Assembly (NCBI GenBank): GCA_947561395.2
Contig: OX387194.1
Span: 10,030,048-10,094,047 of the forward strand
Direction: 5' to 3'
Source of the DNA: Buxus sempervirens
Taxonomy: Eukaryota; Streptophyta; Magnoliopsida; Buxales; Buxaceae
DNA: 64,000 nucleotides
A model generated the notes under the pieces. The model had not been told where the DNA came from, ran no database searches, and saw nothing but the letters and a program-made list of their open reading frames with translations. Below are positions 33,560-46,600 of this stretch, in pieces (the stretch's first letter is position 1; every line of letters begins with the position of its first letter). The position numbers were made by a program, and so were the translations under genes.

Positions 33560-34666
33560 ATGGCTTGGAGGCAGTTGTGCATTAGGCTGGTTTTATTACT
33601 TCAGTTTCAGGTTTATGACACTTTAGGCTGCTTGGAGGAAGAGCACATCGCTCTTTCACAACTCAAAGCTTCCTTTAATCATTCTTCAGAGTTTACTAAC
33701 ATTCCAGCATGGGACGCTAAAGACTGTTGTGCTTGGGAAGGAGTGGAGTGCAGCAACAAAACAGGACGAGTGATACATCTTTCACTTACAAGAGCATGGA
33801 ACAGCGAATATTTGAACGCCTCCTTGTTTCTTCCATTCAAAGAGCTAAGGAGCCTTTATTTATCCTCGAATTACCTACTTGGTTGCGTTTGGAATGGAGG
33901 TATGTTATCTCGATCAAGTATTAATTACAAAATTTTTACTGACCCTACGCTTGGTTCGTATGTTCCCAATCTGACTATTGCGTACTAGGTTTTTTGAATC
34001 CATATATTCATATTTCCTTTATTTTTAAAATCATGTTAAATGATTCTTTCTAGGTTTTGAAACATTATCAAGGTTGAGCCACTTAGAGATCCTAGAATTG
34101 GGATCTAATAGCTTCAACAATAGCATTCTTCCATCTTTGAGTACAATCTCAACTCTCAAGAATCTTTCTCTATATCAAAATAGTTTAGAAGGATCAACAC
34201 ATATTCAAGGTAACAATATATGTTCTTCTTCCATATTTTAAATGTGAAACCATATACTATCATTTATGAAAATAAATTATATGTTTCACTCGTTGTATCT
34301 TCCCTTCTTTTTGTTTTATGCAGAATTAGCGGCCTTGACCAACTTAGAGATGTTGGCTTTAGATGGTAATGCTATTAGCAGCTTCATAACCGCTCAAGGT
34401 ATTTTTGGATAGGAAAAATCATAAGAATAATCTTTAGCCAATGTTTTCCCAACTTTCAATTGACTATTCCTCAAAAAAAATATATCCATATGCTCCATGT
34501 TTTGGATTTTCATTCTTAGGCCTCCGAAGAATGAGAAAGCTGCAATATCTAGACCTTAGCTACAATCATTTGGATTCAAGCGTCATGCAAGATCTAAGCG
34601 CAGCCTTATCCCTCAAGCATCTAGATCTAAGTTCCTGTTATTTGGGTCAACAAAAAGCCGTTAAAG
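33560..34666 (+). CDS. RLP 5' exons: signal peptide, LRRNT cap and first LRRs
   Basis: Exon 1 encodes MAWRQLCIRLVLLLQFQ (signal peptide), then GCLEEEHIALSQLKASF and the cap cysteine pair in DCCAWEGVEC. Exons 2, 3 and 4 (34054, 34324 and 34520 starts) each encode LRR units (LEILELGSNSFN, LEMLALDGNAIS, LQYLDLSYNHLD). All exons end on phase 1 with clean donors (GTATGT, GTAACA, GTATTT, GTATGT) and the preceding acceptors TCTAG, TGCAG and CTTAG. No lesion is seen. This small-exon arrangement at the 5' side followed by one large 3' exon is normal for this RLP class. Confidence 0.85.
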
Positions 34667-37600
34667 GTATGTGCTGCATGTGGAATTGCTATTATTCTTT
34701 TGTGCTTTTTGCATATGTATTCCTACATTATAATATGTTTGTATCTTTTTCCTTACTGTTTTTAGTATTTGTATTTATATCCATCCATTTAGCATATTCG
34801 TAGAAGTTATACCCTGACATTAACGTACGTTAACTTTTGTAATTTATTTTTGTTAAGTGACAAAATTAACCTTCTTTAAAATAAAAAATGTTTCACATTT
34901 CTACTTATATATTATCGTCTATTTTCATTTATGTTATATTATTATATTGATTACACTTACATCTTAAGTTATTGATATTAATTTGCTCAATTGATAATTA
35001 TTCATTGAAAATTAAGCTAGCCATACAGTCATTTGGGTATTTAATATTTTTTTTGTCTTATGGAAGGTTACTTTAGTCATTTAATAAAATAGATAACAAA
35101 ACTTAACAGACTTTAACGTCAAGGGTACAATTGTAGTGACCATACTAAATGGAGGGGTATTGTCATAAATATACCGAAAACAAGAGGATTAGATGCAAAT
35201 ATATTATAATATAGGGATATGGAAGCAAAAATCCCTATCCACTTTGTTAACACATATTTCATGTCTGAAATAAAAGACAAGATAAATGTAACAAATAACA
35301 ATTTGTATCTAAATAAATAAAATGAGTACAATCTTCGTGATTCTCCTCTAATTTAATCTCCTTGACAAGTCTTTGCTTCAAGGGCTAAACGAGCTTGATC
35401 ATGAATCAAACTTCAATATTCAATTTGAGGGTTTCAAGAGCTTGATCTCAAACTGGATTTCGATCTTCAATTCAGGGACTGTAAAGCTTGATCTCGAATC
35501 GTATGATCTTCCTTTTTTGTGATGGTGATTTGTCTTCTCTTTTCTCGAAGTATGGATTTGAGAAGATGATGTAGATTTGGCGTAGGCTTGAATGAATTTT
35601 GTCCAAGTCTCTTTGAGTTTCTGCAAAGTGTCTCCAAGTTTTAGGCAAGACTTCTAGAGCTTGAATTTTTCTTTTGATTTCTGCAGAATTTTTCCAAGCT
35701 TTAGGCAAGCTTCTAAAGCTTGGATTTTTTCTTCTTCTTCTCACTGAGGTCCTCTATTTATAGGCAAAGATTATGAGCACTTGCCTTATTTGAGGATTTC
35801 TTTTGATTGAGAGTTTCCCTATAAAGGTGTGTCTTATTTGGCGGCAATTTGAATTAAATGAATCATGCCACACTAAGAGATTCATTTGCTTTGATTTTGG
35901 CATTTTAAATTATTTTTGCCATTTGTGGGGTTGTGACCTTCTTTATTTGGAGTGTCACACCTTGTTATCAATAGGGCTTATTTCTTTTATTTTGGTAATG
36001 TATGTGAACCATGATTTTGGTTTATGAGTTAATAGACTAGATTTGTAGACTTTTTGTGTTGGCCTATATCTTGTAATTTGCGGGTTGAACCATCATTTTT
36101 TTTAACCCAAGCTTCTTCATTCGTAGCTCGGTTAAGCCATAGCTTTGGATTTGGTTTCTTTACCAAAGTCAATTTCTTTGACCCAATCATCCTTTTGACT
36201 TAGGTGACACAAAAAATTTTAGTGTCTACACTCTTATTTTTAATATTTATATTTATACACCCCCCCACCACCAAAAAAAAATTTTGGCATAACCATTGTA
36301 GTTGTATCTCTAATGTTAAAGTCCATTAAATTTTATTGTTTATTTTTATTAAATAAGTAAAGCAACCATCTATAAAATAAAAATATTTTGCATTTATTGT
36401 TCTATATTATAATATATATAATTTTATTTATGTCCTTGTATTATTATATTTATTGCATATAAAATTACCTTAGTCATTTAATAAAATAAACAAAAAAATT
36501 TAATGGAATTTGGCAGTAGGGTATGGTTGCAACAATTATGCTAAACGGAGGGATATAAATACGCATACTAAAAACAAGAGAATATGAATGCAAATATATC
36601 ATAATGTAGGGTATTCATGAAGCCCATTTAATGCAAATATATTTCCATTTATAGAAACCAGGCAGCCTTGTCATTGGTTGAAGATCAACATTATCATTTC
36701 TTACATATAAATAAAAAGATTTAAATGCTACATGGACATGTAGAAATTAAAAAATTCCAAAGTATTTTTTTTTTTTGGCCCACTTTTATTATAGAGTCTT
36801 TGTTGCTTCATCCAGAAAAAGATAACAAGAGAGGTTTCCAAAGAGACTAGATAAAAGCCCATGAGATCTCCTTTATATCTTTAAAAAAAGTACACATACA
36901 TAAACATTGAAAGACACAATGGCATTTAGATGCAAGCTTAGTGTAGACACCCAAAAATTGCACGATTTTTGATAAATCTTGAAGGAGAGAAATATTTTAT
37001 TGAATTTTCAACTCTTAGCATTGGGTTTGAGATCCTTAACCCATTTGAATCCAAAGCCGCAAAGGAAAAGGCCCGAATTCAATCTTTTATGCAAAGTCAA
37101 ACTTTTTCGGGTTGAATTTTGTTGACTTTTGACCCTAGAAAATGAAATATTTTTTAAAGCAAGATTTGAAGATAATTTTTCCCGGTAATTAGGTTTTTAG
37201 CAATGTTATTGCATAAATGAATTTTTTGAGATTTTTAATCTTGATAAATACCTTTGTATCAACATGTTGAATCTTTTTACCGGACCTGAAAAACCGGAAT
37301 TTAGCCTGGAACTGGAAAGTTGACTTTTTATTCACTTGGAATTTGGGTCTGGAAATATTTTTAACGGATTCAAATGGGGGGGTGTTTGCTTATTTACATG
37401 TAATATCTTAAGTAAATGGAGATTAAAAAATACGAGGACATTTACTTAAACGATATTACATGTAAATAAGCCTGGCCTGTGCAGCTAAGGCTCAAAACCA
37501 ACCAAAAATGTGCCAACCGTATTGAGTATACGGTTTTTTATAATTTTGATGTCAACCGCCCTGTATGCACGGTTGCAACCGTATACACAGCACGGTTCAT

Positions 37601-40600
37601 GTCCATGCTCGTTGCGCTGGCGGCCACGTGGCTTCGCGAAGCTTCGGCCGTTGAGCCGCGTGGACAGCACTCAATTAAAGCATAACTGAATTGAACCGTG
37701 CTGTATATGCGGTTCGGTCAACTTTGTAAGAAACCGTACTTTGGGTGACGGTTGTGTAGAAACCGCACTGAGTATACGGTTTTGGCTGTTTCGAGGCTTT
37801 GCGAAATGGCTCGATCTCTGAGCCTTATTTACGCATATTACCTCTCTCTCAGGGACTTGAACTCCCTATTTCACCCTCCGAAACTTGCTGAATTACACCA
37901 ATTCATGCCTTGGAGGAGAATTGGAATAATCTAGAAGGCCTTTTTGGCCTACCCTTGGGACTCTTCTACCCTTGACTTGGCCTATAAATAGAGAGGCCCT
38001 CCTCTTGCAAATGGCTGACAATCTGAAGCTTAGAAGCTCTGCAAGAAGAAGGAGAACCTCTGCTGGATTGGCTACTCAACTGCTCAAGCTACTAAGGTAA
38101 GGCCTATTTGAGTTATTGCTTCCTCTTTAAGTTCTAGCAAATCTCTCATCTTCTACCTTTCTGTAGTATAAGGCCTTTGTGTATTTTTGCAACCCCAAAC
38201 CTCTTCTAAAGTACCTGGGAATCCTCTCTAGCCGTAAAACGTGAAGAGAGAGCCTGGGGAAAAGGAAGGTGGAATGGATCCTCTAGGTTTAGAACCCTCA
38301 AGTGATGAAAAGCATGCTATATGGTTATTTTGAACCCATGAATGCTTCTCTGATTTATTTTTGTATTTGGAGAAGATGTGAATCCATGCTCTCTACAGCC
38401 ATGGATTCTAACTTTCTCATTGAAATGTGATTTTCCACATCTTTGTACCCACTTTTCACTATTTTCATCAAATAGGCTAGATCTTGGGCTTTCCATGTTC
38501 AATATGGAAAATCTGAGGTCCCAGGCCTTAGAATGAACTTCTAGGACTTTATGAGTTTGCTTTTGTTGGATTTTTGAGGTTTTGGTCGAATCCACTTGCA
38601 CACATGCACTGGTTTCCATGTTTCCTCTTCAAAAACTTCAAAACAGGGCAGATCTGTGGCCTGTCTTGGAATGCTTATAACTTCATCCTCCGGATGAATT
38701 TTTGAGTGATTCCAAAGACATGAGATAGATGAGCATGTCTAGTTTATATCTGGAAAATTTCGTCCACTTTTATGTAGCCAATTTTTGACACCATCTCTTC
38801 AAAGTTTGTAAGACAGTTCAGCCCAGATTGCTGAACTTGCCGCTTTGATGGTGCACTATTCGCTCAGTTTTAATCCGTTTCCTATGATTCCAGTTTCTGA
38901 GTTTTCTTTGAGAAGTCTATTTTCATTTCCAACTGGTTTCAGCAGATTTCGATTTGATTTGTGCCTTGGGTACTCAGTTGACTCAGAGATGCTCGCTGGC
39001 ATAGTCCAGAGCTAATCTGTGGTCTTCTAGGCCTGTTCAAGAGAGCACACAAGTCACATCCGGATAGAGTTTGGTGTGAGGTTTATCTCTTTGGAAAGGT
39101 GGCACAACATACTTCTTCCATGCAAATTTTCATGGATTTTTATTGAGCCAAACTCCACGAATAGGACTTTGAAAATGCCTACTCATCACTTTTTCTGAGT
39201 TATAAACAGCAGATTTCAGATATGGATTTCTCTCTCATTTTAAGTCGGATTGAGCTGAATTTTTTACTATATACTCTACTATATACCAGTTTTCAAATGG
39301 CTTTGGTTTCAATGGATTTGAATTTAAATTGAATGAGTTATGGTTAATCGAAGCTTTCAAGCCCTTTTAGCCAGATTTTTCCAAATTTACCTTGAATTGG
39401 TTTTGCTTCAATTTTCACTTTGATTTTTATTCACTCATGAAGTTCTAAGAGGTGATATATCCATGAAGAGAGTTCATATTTATTGGACTACTCATGTGGA
39501 ATAATCACTTACATTTTGCTTACTTTTAAGCAACCTTTGTTTATTTTGATTAGCAAACAATCCTTAGCATAAGCAAACATGTGGTAACCGTCTTAGACGG
39601 ATGAGTGGGGGTGCCTAACACCTTCCCCCGCTCATAAATAATTCCCCGTACCCAATCTCTGGATTTTTCCTCATCTTAGAGCTACTTTGGCTCTATTTGA
39701 CATCTATGAACCTTTTGGTGTCCATTCACACCCTAAGATGAATGGTGGCGACTCTTCACATTTTATTGATCCCCGCGTGACGATATCGGAAGTCATCCGA
39801 GATGACATTTCCATGTCTCACAACTGGCGACTCTGCTGGGGAATTTGTGGAATTGAGCCATGCTTGGATTGCTTGATCATGCTTTGATTGATCTTGTTGA
39901 TTGTTTGCTTTTTTGTTTGTTCATAATAAGTATATTTTGATTTGTGTGCTTCTGTTTGAGAGCATATGAGACCCATGAGAATAGGGTGTGTGATTTCCAT
40001 GCTTGAGTATGTTTAGAACCATGCTTAGGAAGGCCTAACTAGTCTTACCATGCTAGATCACTATGTTTCCATGATAGCATGCTTTGATTTGTGATCAAAT
40101 GTCATGAGCATGAGATCTGAATTCTTTTTGAGAGATGTTTTGAATATGTCAAGCATGCTCACCATAATCAGATGTTATTTTTGTATAACATGATAACATG
40201 CTTTCATGTTTGTATGATTGGGTGAATGCATGTTTAGATTGAGCATGCTAGGTTTTTTTTTATTTACCTTGATGTTTTCATGTTTATCTATCACAAATGA
40301 TCTCTATATCATGCCTTGGTTGTTTTTGGTTTGTGCTTGCATGGCTACGAAAAAAAGAGTGGCAAGGGTGGGACGTTGTGTTGAATGTGACCCATCTTTT
40401 TCAAATGCACTTGTGCACCTTTTTATTTTTTTTACACAGCCTACCTATCACCTATAGGAAGTTGAACAAGAATGTGTGTAGCTTGGCGCACCGAGGTCGT
40501 TACTTCGGAAAGCGAAAGTGAAAACATTCACCTTAGAAGCTTTGAGCCAATGATGTGATGACATGGTGGATCTAGAATTCTGGTCATACACTAGGCTTGA

Positions 40601-43600
40601 GTTCTAAGTTGCCAATAAGCCAAAACCCAAAACCCCTACGCTTGAAGGTGGAGAAACACATTTTTGGCTAAAGTAAACCAAATGCGATGGGAAAAGGGTT
40701 TGTAATGAGGGAAGGCCGTTTTGCATGGCTTAGGTGATCCGAGGTATGATCTAGATACCCATTTTGAAGGTAAACATGAGGCAACAAGGTAATTTCAATT
40801 TCAGTTTTTATGATTGCCTTCATACCATGTAAAGTAATGGTCATGATGTTCATTTGTTGGGATTTTGTTTTTCCCAAAGAATTGCTGTATCCTAGGATTG
40901 GTGTAGCCTATAGGAAGAATTTTAACTCTTCTTAGAGGTCATTCTACCCAAATGTCCATAGGAGGCAACCCAAAGTCCAAATTCCATGCATTGGATGTCC
41001 AATTTTGGTGGGAGCATATTGCCCTCCTTCATGTGAATACTACTAATCCTCTTTTTGCAGGAAAATTGAATGGAAATATCATCCAAGAGGTGCTGGTACG
41101 GAGGCAATCTTTGTAAATAGGATAGGAATTTTGTTTCCTTTTGAAAGCCCAAGAAGGCCAAGTTGTACTTTGGTTTCATGCTCTTGAAGGCAAATTTGTA
41201 TTTCTTTTCTTGTCATTAGTAGGCCTATACTACTGTTGAAGACATGAGAAGGCTCTTTTCTGTACATATTTGTTGTATATTTGTATCAATTGTGCAAGTT
41301 ACATTCAATACATGCATCTTTATAAGCAATTGATGTGTCAAATGCCCAATTTTGGGCAGTCCAGAAGCCACCCAATGGTGAATAATGAGTTTGAACAAGT
41401 AATCAAGCTAATGAAATCAATTGGAAAAGGAAAAAATTCGAAAATCTGATTTCTGGCTTAAAACCGTTCTGAATATGCGGTTTCCTGCATTTTTGTTGCA
41501 ACCGCAGGATATATGCGGTTTGAGCCAAACCGTTCTGAGTGCACGGTTTTAAGCCAAAATTCTGTTTCAGCCTTGCTTATCAAGCATTTCTGGGTCCTTT
41601 CATCCCTAAGTCATACAAGCAAATGGGCAAGGGTTCCAAATAAGATAAATGGCATTTAAACCATTCCAAATTCACCCAAATCAAAGGATTAAGATCATTT
41701 TAAGTAATTTTCACCTAAATTGAACGATTGGCTTAACTAAAAGGTGCAAGTGACGAAGTAAAACTGGTTCAAATCAGAAACCAAGTCAAGCACCTCATTT
41801 TTGGGGTTTTAGTTCATGTAAGGCTTTCTTTACCTAGTTTGAACACTTAACCCATCTTAAGTGAAGTAAATGATTAAAAGAGAATTGGTTCAAATAACCA
41901 ACCTAATCATACTTCAATCTCAAGAATTGAACTTGAAAATCACAATAATTTTCCAAAACATGTTGAGCTTAAAAGTGTAATACAATTCATGAAAGGAAGC
42001 TCAACTCTTTTAAAATGGGGCAAATTCCAATCAAAAATCAATCTTTAAGAAATCTTTAATCATAAAGTGTTCAAACTTTTAAGATTTCTTCCAAAGAGCA
42101 ATTTGTGGGTCACTTGGAAACCTTTGAATTCCAAGCAAATAATCATTCCAAAATTGAATGAAAGAAAAATTTCAAGCAAATCATCTCCTTGAAAGCAATT
42201 TGAGTCTCTTTTTAACTCAAAAACACCAAAGGGGAAACCAAAAATATTTTAGGCATCTGAAAGCCTTGGAATTTCAGAAAATCAAATCATAGGACCCTGG
42301 AAGCCTGAAATTCCAGATTTTTCCAAAAATCTTCATAGGCCTTCTAAAGCCTGAATTTAGAAACTCATAGGACCCTGGAAGCCTGAAATTCCAGAATTTT
42401 TCAAAAATCTTCATAGGCCTTCTAAAGCCTGAATTTAGAAACTCATAGGCCCCTGAAAGCCTGCGTAATTTCAGGAGGTTGTGGAAGCCTTAATTCCAAA
42501 GCATAAGCCATTGGAAGCTTGCGTAATTCCAATTCTTGATTTGTCTATAGGCTTTTACTGTAGGCACATCATCCTTTGTGGGATATGTTGGAAGCCCTAG
42601 AATTTTCCAATATTGGTTAGTCTTTTTCGTACCAACCAATTCATAAGCCATTGGAAACTTGCGTAATTCCAATTCTTGATTTGTCTATAGGCTTTTACTG
42701 TAGGCACATCATCCTTTGTGGGACGTTGGAAGCCCTAGAATATTCCAACAAATCCTTTGGATGGTCTTTTTCATACCAGCCAATTCATAGGCCTCTAGAA
42801 GCCTGAGTAATTCTAGAAACCTTTTTGGGCCGTTTGAAAGCCTCTGAATTTCAAACATCATTTCTTCTAGGCCGTCTATAAGCCTCTGAATTATAGACAC
42901 ATATCTTGGGCCGTCTAAAAGCCTCTGAATTTCAGACACCACCTTTTTGGGCCGTTTGAAAGCCTCTGAATTTCAAACATCATTTCTCTTGGGCCGTCTA
43001 AAAGCCTCTGAATTTTAGACACAACCTTTTTGGGCCGTCTAAAAGCCTCTAAATTTTAGACACCTGCATAAGCCTCTAGAAGCTTGCGTGATTCTAGAAC
43101 CCACTCATAGGATCTCTGAAAGCCTGAAATTTCAGAATTTATCTCTTGGGCCGTCTAAAAGCCTCCGAATTTTAGACACCTCATAGGCCTTCTAAAGCCT
43201 GAATTTAGAAAAATCATAGGACTTCTGAAAGCCTTTAAATTTTGGATCTCGTATCTTGGGCCGTCTAAAAGCCTCTGAATTTTAGACATTTCTCATTCTT
43301 TGGGACCTTTTGGAAGCCCCTAAATTCCATATTCTTTTGGATGGTCATTTGTACCAACCACTTCTTTTTGCAAGGTCAATTTCGACCAAAACAAAACCAA
43401 AAACAAAAAACAAAAAAAAAAAGGGAAAAGAAAGAGTTTAAAAATAAGAAAAAGAAAAGAAAATTTGTAATTCAAACTCATGTTCACCCAAACATGCATA
43501 CATGCATTCTTGAAAGTGTGTGAGTTTAACTTGAAATGTGCACTAATTGTGTTTCTTTTCTTTTCTTTCAAAAGGTTTTCGGCTCCTACCTGCAACCATT

Positions 43601-46600
43601 GCTCCCAGGCGCTCTCAGAGACTAAGATCTGCCACCATGAACCCTATTGAAGAACAATCAATCGTGTCCGCTGAAGCCTTTGCTCAATTACAAGGGCAAG
43701 TGGCAGGGATAACCAAACTACTGGAAAACTTGCTGTCTAATCAAGCAGCCCAAGCCCAGATGCAGGCGCAACAGGCGCAAACCCAAGCCCAGGCTCCAAC
43801 TCAGGTTCACCAAGCCTCATCATCCCACAATGCACCTCCACCCCAGGCCAACATTCTGCCACCAGTTCAACCTATCCCCGAACTTCAACCTGAATTCCAC
43901 CAACCTATCTCAGAGCCCATATTGATTAGGGAGGAGTCAGGGGAATATGAGAAGGAGAAGGAGAAGGAGCGATTGAGGGTGGAAATGGAGAAGAAATTTC
44001 TCGATAGGCTGGAATCAATACATGAAGAGCTGAGAGAAGTCAAGGGGGTCAACACATTTGGGGGCACTAACTTTGAAGATCTGTGCATGTATCCAGATGT
44101 ATGCCTTCCGCCCAAATTCAAGTGCCCAGACTTTGAAAAGTATGATGGCACAGGATGCCCAATGAGCCATCTGAAGCTCTACTGTGGGGCATTATGCCAA
44201 TTTGGGAAGGATGATGGAATCCTAGTCCAACTGTTTCAGAAGAGTCTGACGGGGTCTGCTTTAAGGTGGTTCTCCACTGTGGATCACTCAAGGATTAAGA
44301 AATGGAAAGACTTAGCTGATGCATTCCTGGCACAATACCGGTTTAATTCAGAGATTATTCCTGACCGGTATGATATGATGAGGATGGTGAAGAGAAATGA
44401 TGAAACCATTCGAGAATATGCGAAAAGGTGGAGAGAATCAGCTGCACAAGTGAGGCCACCCATGGGGGAACAAGAAATGATCTCCACTTTTATCACTACA
44501 TTGGGGCAACCTTACTACAATCATTTGGTGGGCCAGACCACCACCAATTTCGCTGCTTTAGTGCAAGTGGCAAACAGGATAGAAGATGGGATCAAGGCTG
44601 GAAGAATAATTGATTACTCTGCAGCGGTGAATCAGCAAGCTTCCACCACTTTTTCTGCACATAAAAAGGAGAATGGTAATGGAAGAAAGAAGAATGAGGA
44701 AAGGAGAGAAACAGAAGTTAATATGGTGCAGCCACCTAGACAACCTTTTCAAATCAATGTCAAGTCCCCCATTCTTACCAAACCCATTCATCCAGCTCCC
44801 TTACCTCCCATTCAAATAAATGTACCTTCAGTACAGCCTGTCAACGAGGAAATGGAAGCAAGGAAGAGAAGGGAGTTTTCAAAACTTCGCATGAAACCAT
44901 CTGAACTCTTACCTACTTTACTTCAGGAGGGGTATGTGACGTTGAAACAGCCAAATCCTCATGCTAGTAAAGGCAAGAACTATGATGAATCGGTGACATG
45001 TGACTTTCACATGGGAACTCCAGGCCATACTACAGATCGTTGTTTGGCTTTAAAGCATGCAATCCAGGATTTGCTGGATAATCATTCTTTATCTTTTAAT
45101 TCAGTCACACCCGCTCCTCACCCCAATGGAAATAATGTGGCAAGCACATCGAATACAGTTGGAGTCATTTCAGTTGAAAGTAGATACTTTGACCCTTCTC
45201 AACTTATTGCTCCTATAGGATCAACTGTCTGGGTTTATTTTGAAAGGGAAGAAGAACAAGAAGCCAATATAGAAAATGGGGCAGAGTCGATTGAGAAAGA
45301 AAGATGGCAGAGAAAGAATGGGGGTGTTTTCAAAGAAAAGAATAAGGCAAAAGTTGAATTCATTTTGCCGCACATTGATTGGGCAGTCATTCAAGTTCCA
45401 AATCAAGTAATGTCGCTTCTTCCAAGGGCTGAGCATGATGTCCTAAATATGAAGACAATTGCTGATCAAAGAAAGGAATTCTTGCCTCAACTAGCAGAAG
45501 GTGAAAATTTTTGCAAAAATGGAGAAAAATCAACTTTTGCCTTTGAGAACAGGGGCAATTTTCGAATTCCCACGTTCTCTGAAAAGAAACCCCCATAAGA
45601 AGAATGCACATTTCCTGAGGATCCTAAGGAGCCTTGTTCTCAGGAAGTGATTTCAATAAAGGCTCTTGAAAAAAATAAATAAATAAATAAATAAGATTTT
45701 TCCCTTAAACATTTTTAGAAGTAAAAAGAAAAAAAAAGTTTTCAACAAGGTCCATTTTACTTATGAGTCATATCTCCCATTAAATTTCATGAAGTTGAAT
45801 ATAACTTCGACATTGGGCTCAATTTCGAGACCAAAATCGAAGAAAGCGACACTCTAAATGAAAATTCAAATCTTTTTAAGTGTCATGAGAAGAATATTTT
45901 GCAAAAATTTTGAAATGACCAATCTTATGGACTTTGGAATCAAAGATGACCCGTAGTTTTCACTTGAAAGCAGCAAGTGCGGAAATTTATTTCATATGGA
46001 TTCAGAGAGGACTGCATCATTTGCTTGTCAAGAAAAAGCAAATGAAGAAGAAACTAAAGGAAGAAATTTTTGACTCTGAAGATGAATCCAACTTTGCACT
46101 CTGCATTGGAAAATATGGAAAGATTTAGTTCCTTGGTTGAGATATGAAGTGCGATTCAGCTACAAAGTCTAATGAAAATGAAGCTTGATTCAAGAGGCTA
46201 ATCTGGTGAGAAGGATGTTTTATGGTTGAGATTTTGTCTTGAAAAAAAAAAAAGAACAAAAAAGAAAAAAAAAAGAAAAGAGAAAAAGGAAAAAAAATCC
46301 TGAGCCAGTCATGTAGTGCAACTCTACCAAGTCTGAAAATTCAGGTTTTTCTTAAAATGATAAGAGGCCTTTTTTTCTTTATCCCCAAAATTTTGAAATC
46401 CCTAGTTAGACCCTTTGAGCTTTATAAATTTTTCCAAATAAACCTAAACTGGGAATTGTAACCCCACACTGGGGCAAATTTATTAAGGCATGAAAGGACA
46501 AATTAAAAAAGAAGGAGGCACTATTGAATTTCAAAATGGATTTTGAGGATATTTTCAGAAAAAAGGGCAAAGAAATAAAGAAAAAGAGAAGAAGAAGAAA

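Larger units (their letters stand above)
36942..39822 (+). repeat. 5' LTR (2881 bp)
   Basis: It contains a large palindrome (37388-37471), six AACCG...CGGTT inverted repeats (37515-37782), a TATA box TATAAATA (37983-37990), the conserved block GTGCCTAACACCTTCCCC (39611-39628) and a primer-site-like TGGCGACTCT (39746-39755). ORFs inside it recur identically in the 3' LTR and are not genes. Confidence 0.95.

Noticed and set aside
37479-37934. ORFs of 60-68 residues repeated at 48857-49312
   Set aside because: Same reason: LTR copies spanning the inverted-repeat array, with no protein-like features.
38317-38619. 100-residue minus-strand ORF repeated exactly at 49695-49997
   Set aside because: It is inside the two LTRs, so the duplication reflects LTR identity and not a conserved gene.
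42256-43328. Possible CRISPR array
   Set aside because: Repeats are not identical, spacers are repeated and partly palindromic, no cas genes occur, and the host is a plant.
43547-45598. Endogenous caulimovirus-type coat protein
   Set aside because: Tat/Ogre Gag motifs, true LTRs with target duplication, primer site and polypurine tract identify a Ty3-type LTR retrotransposon.
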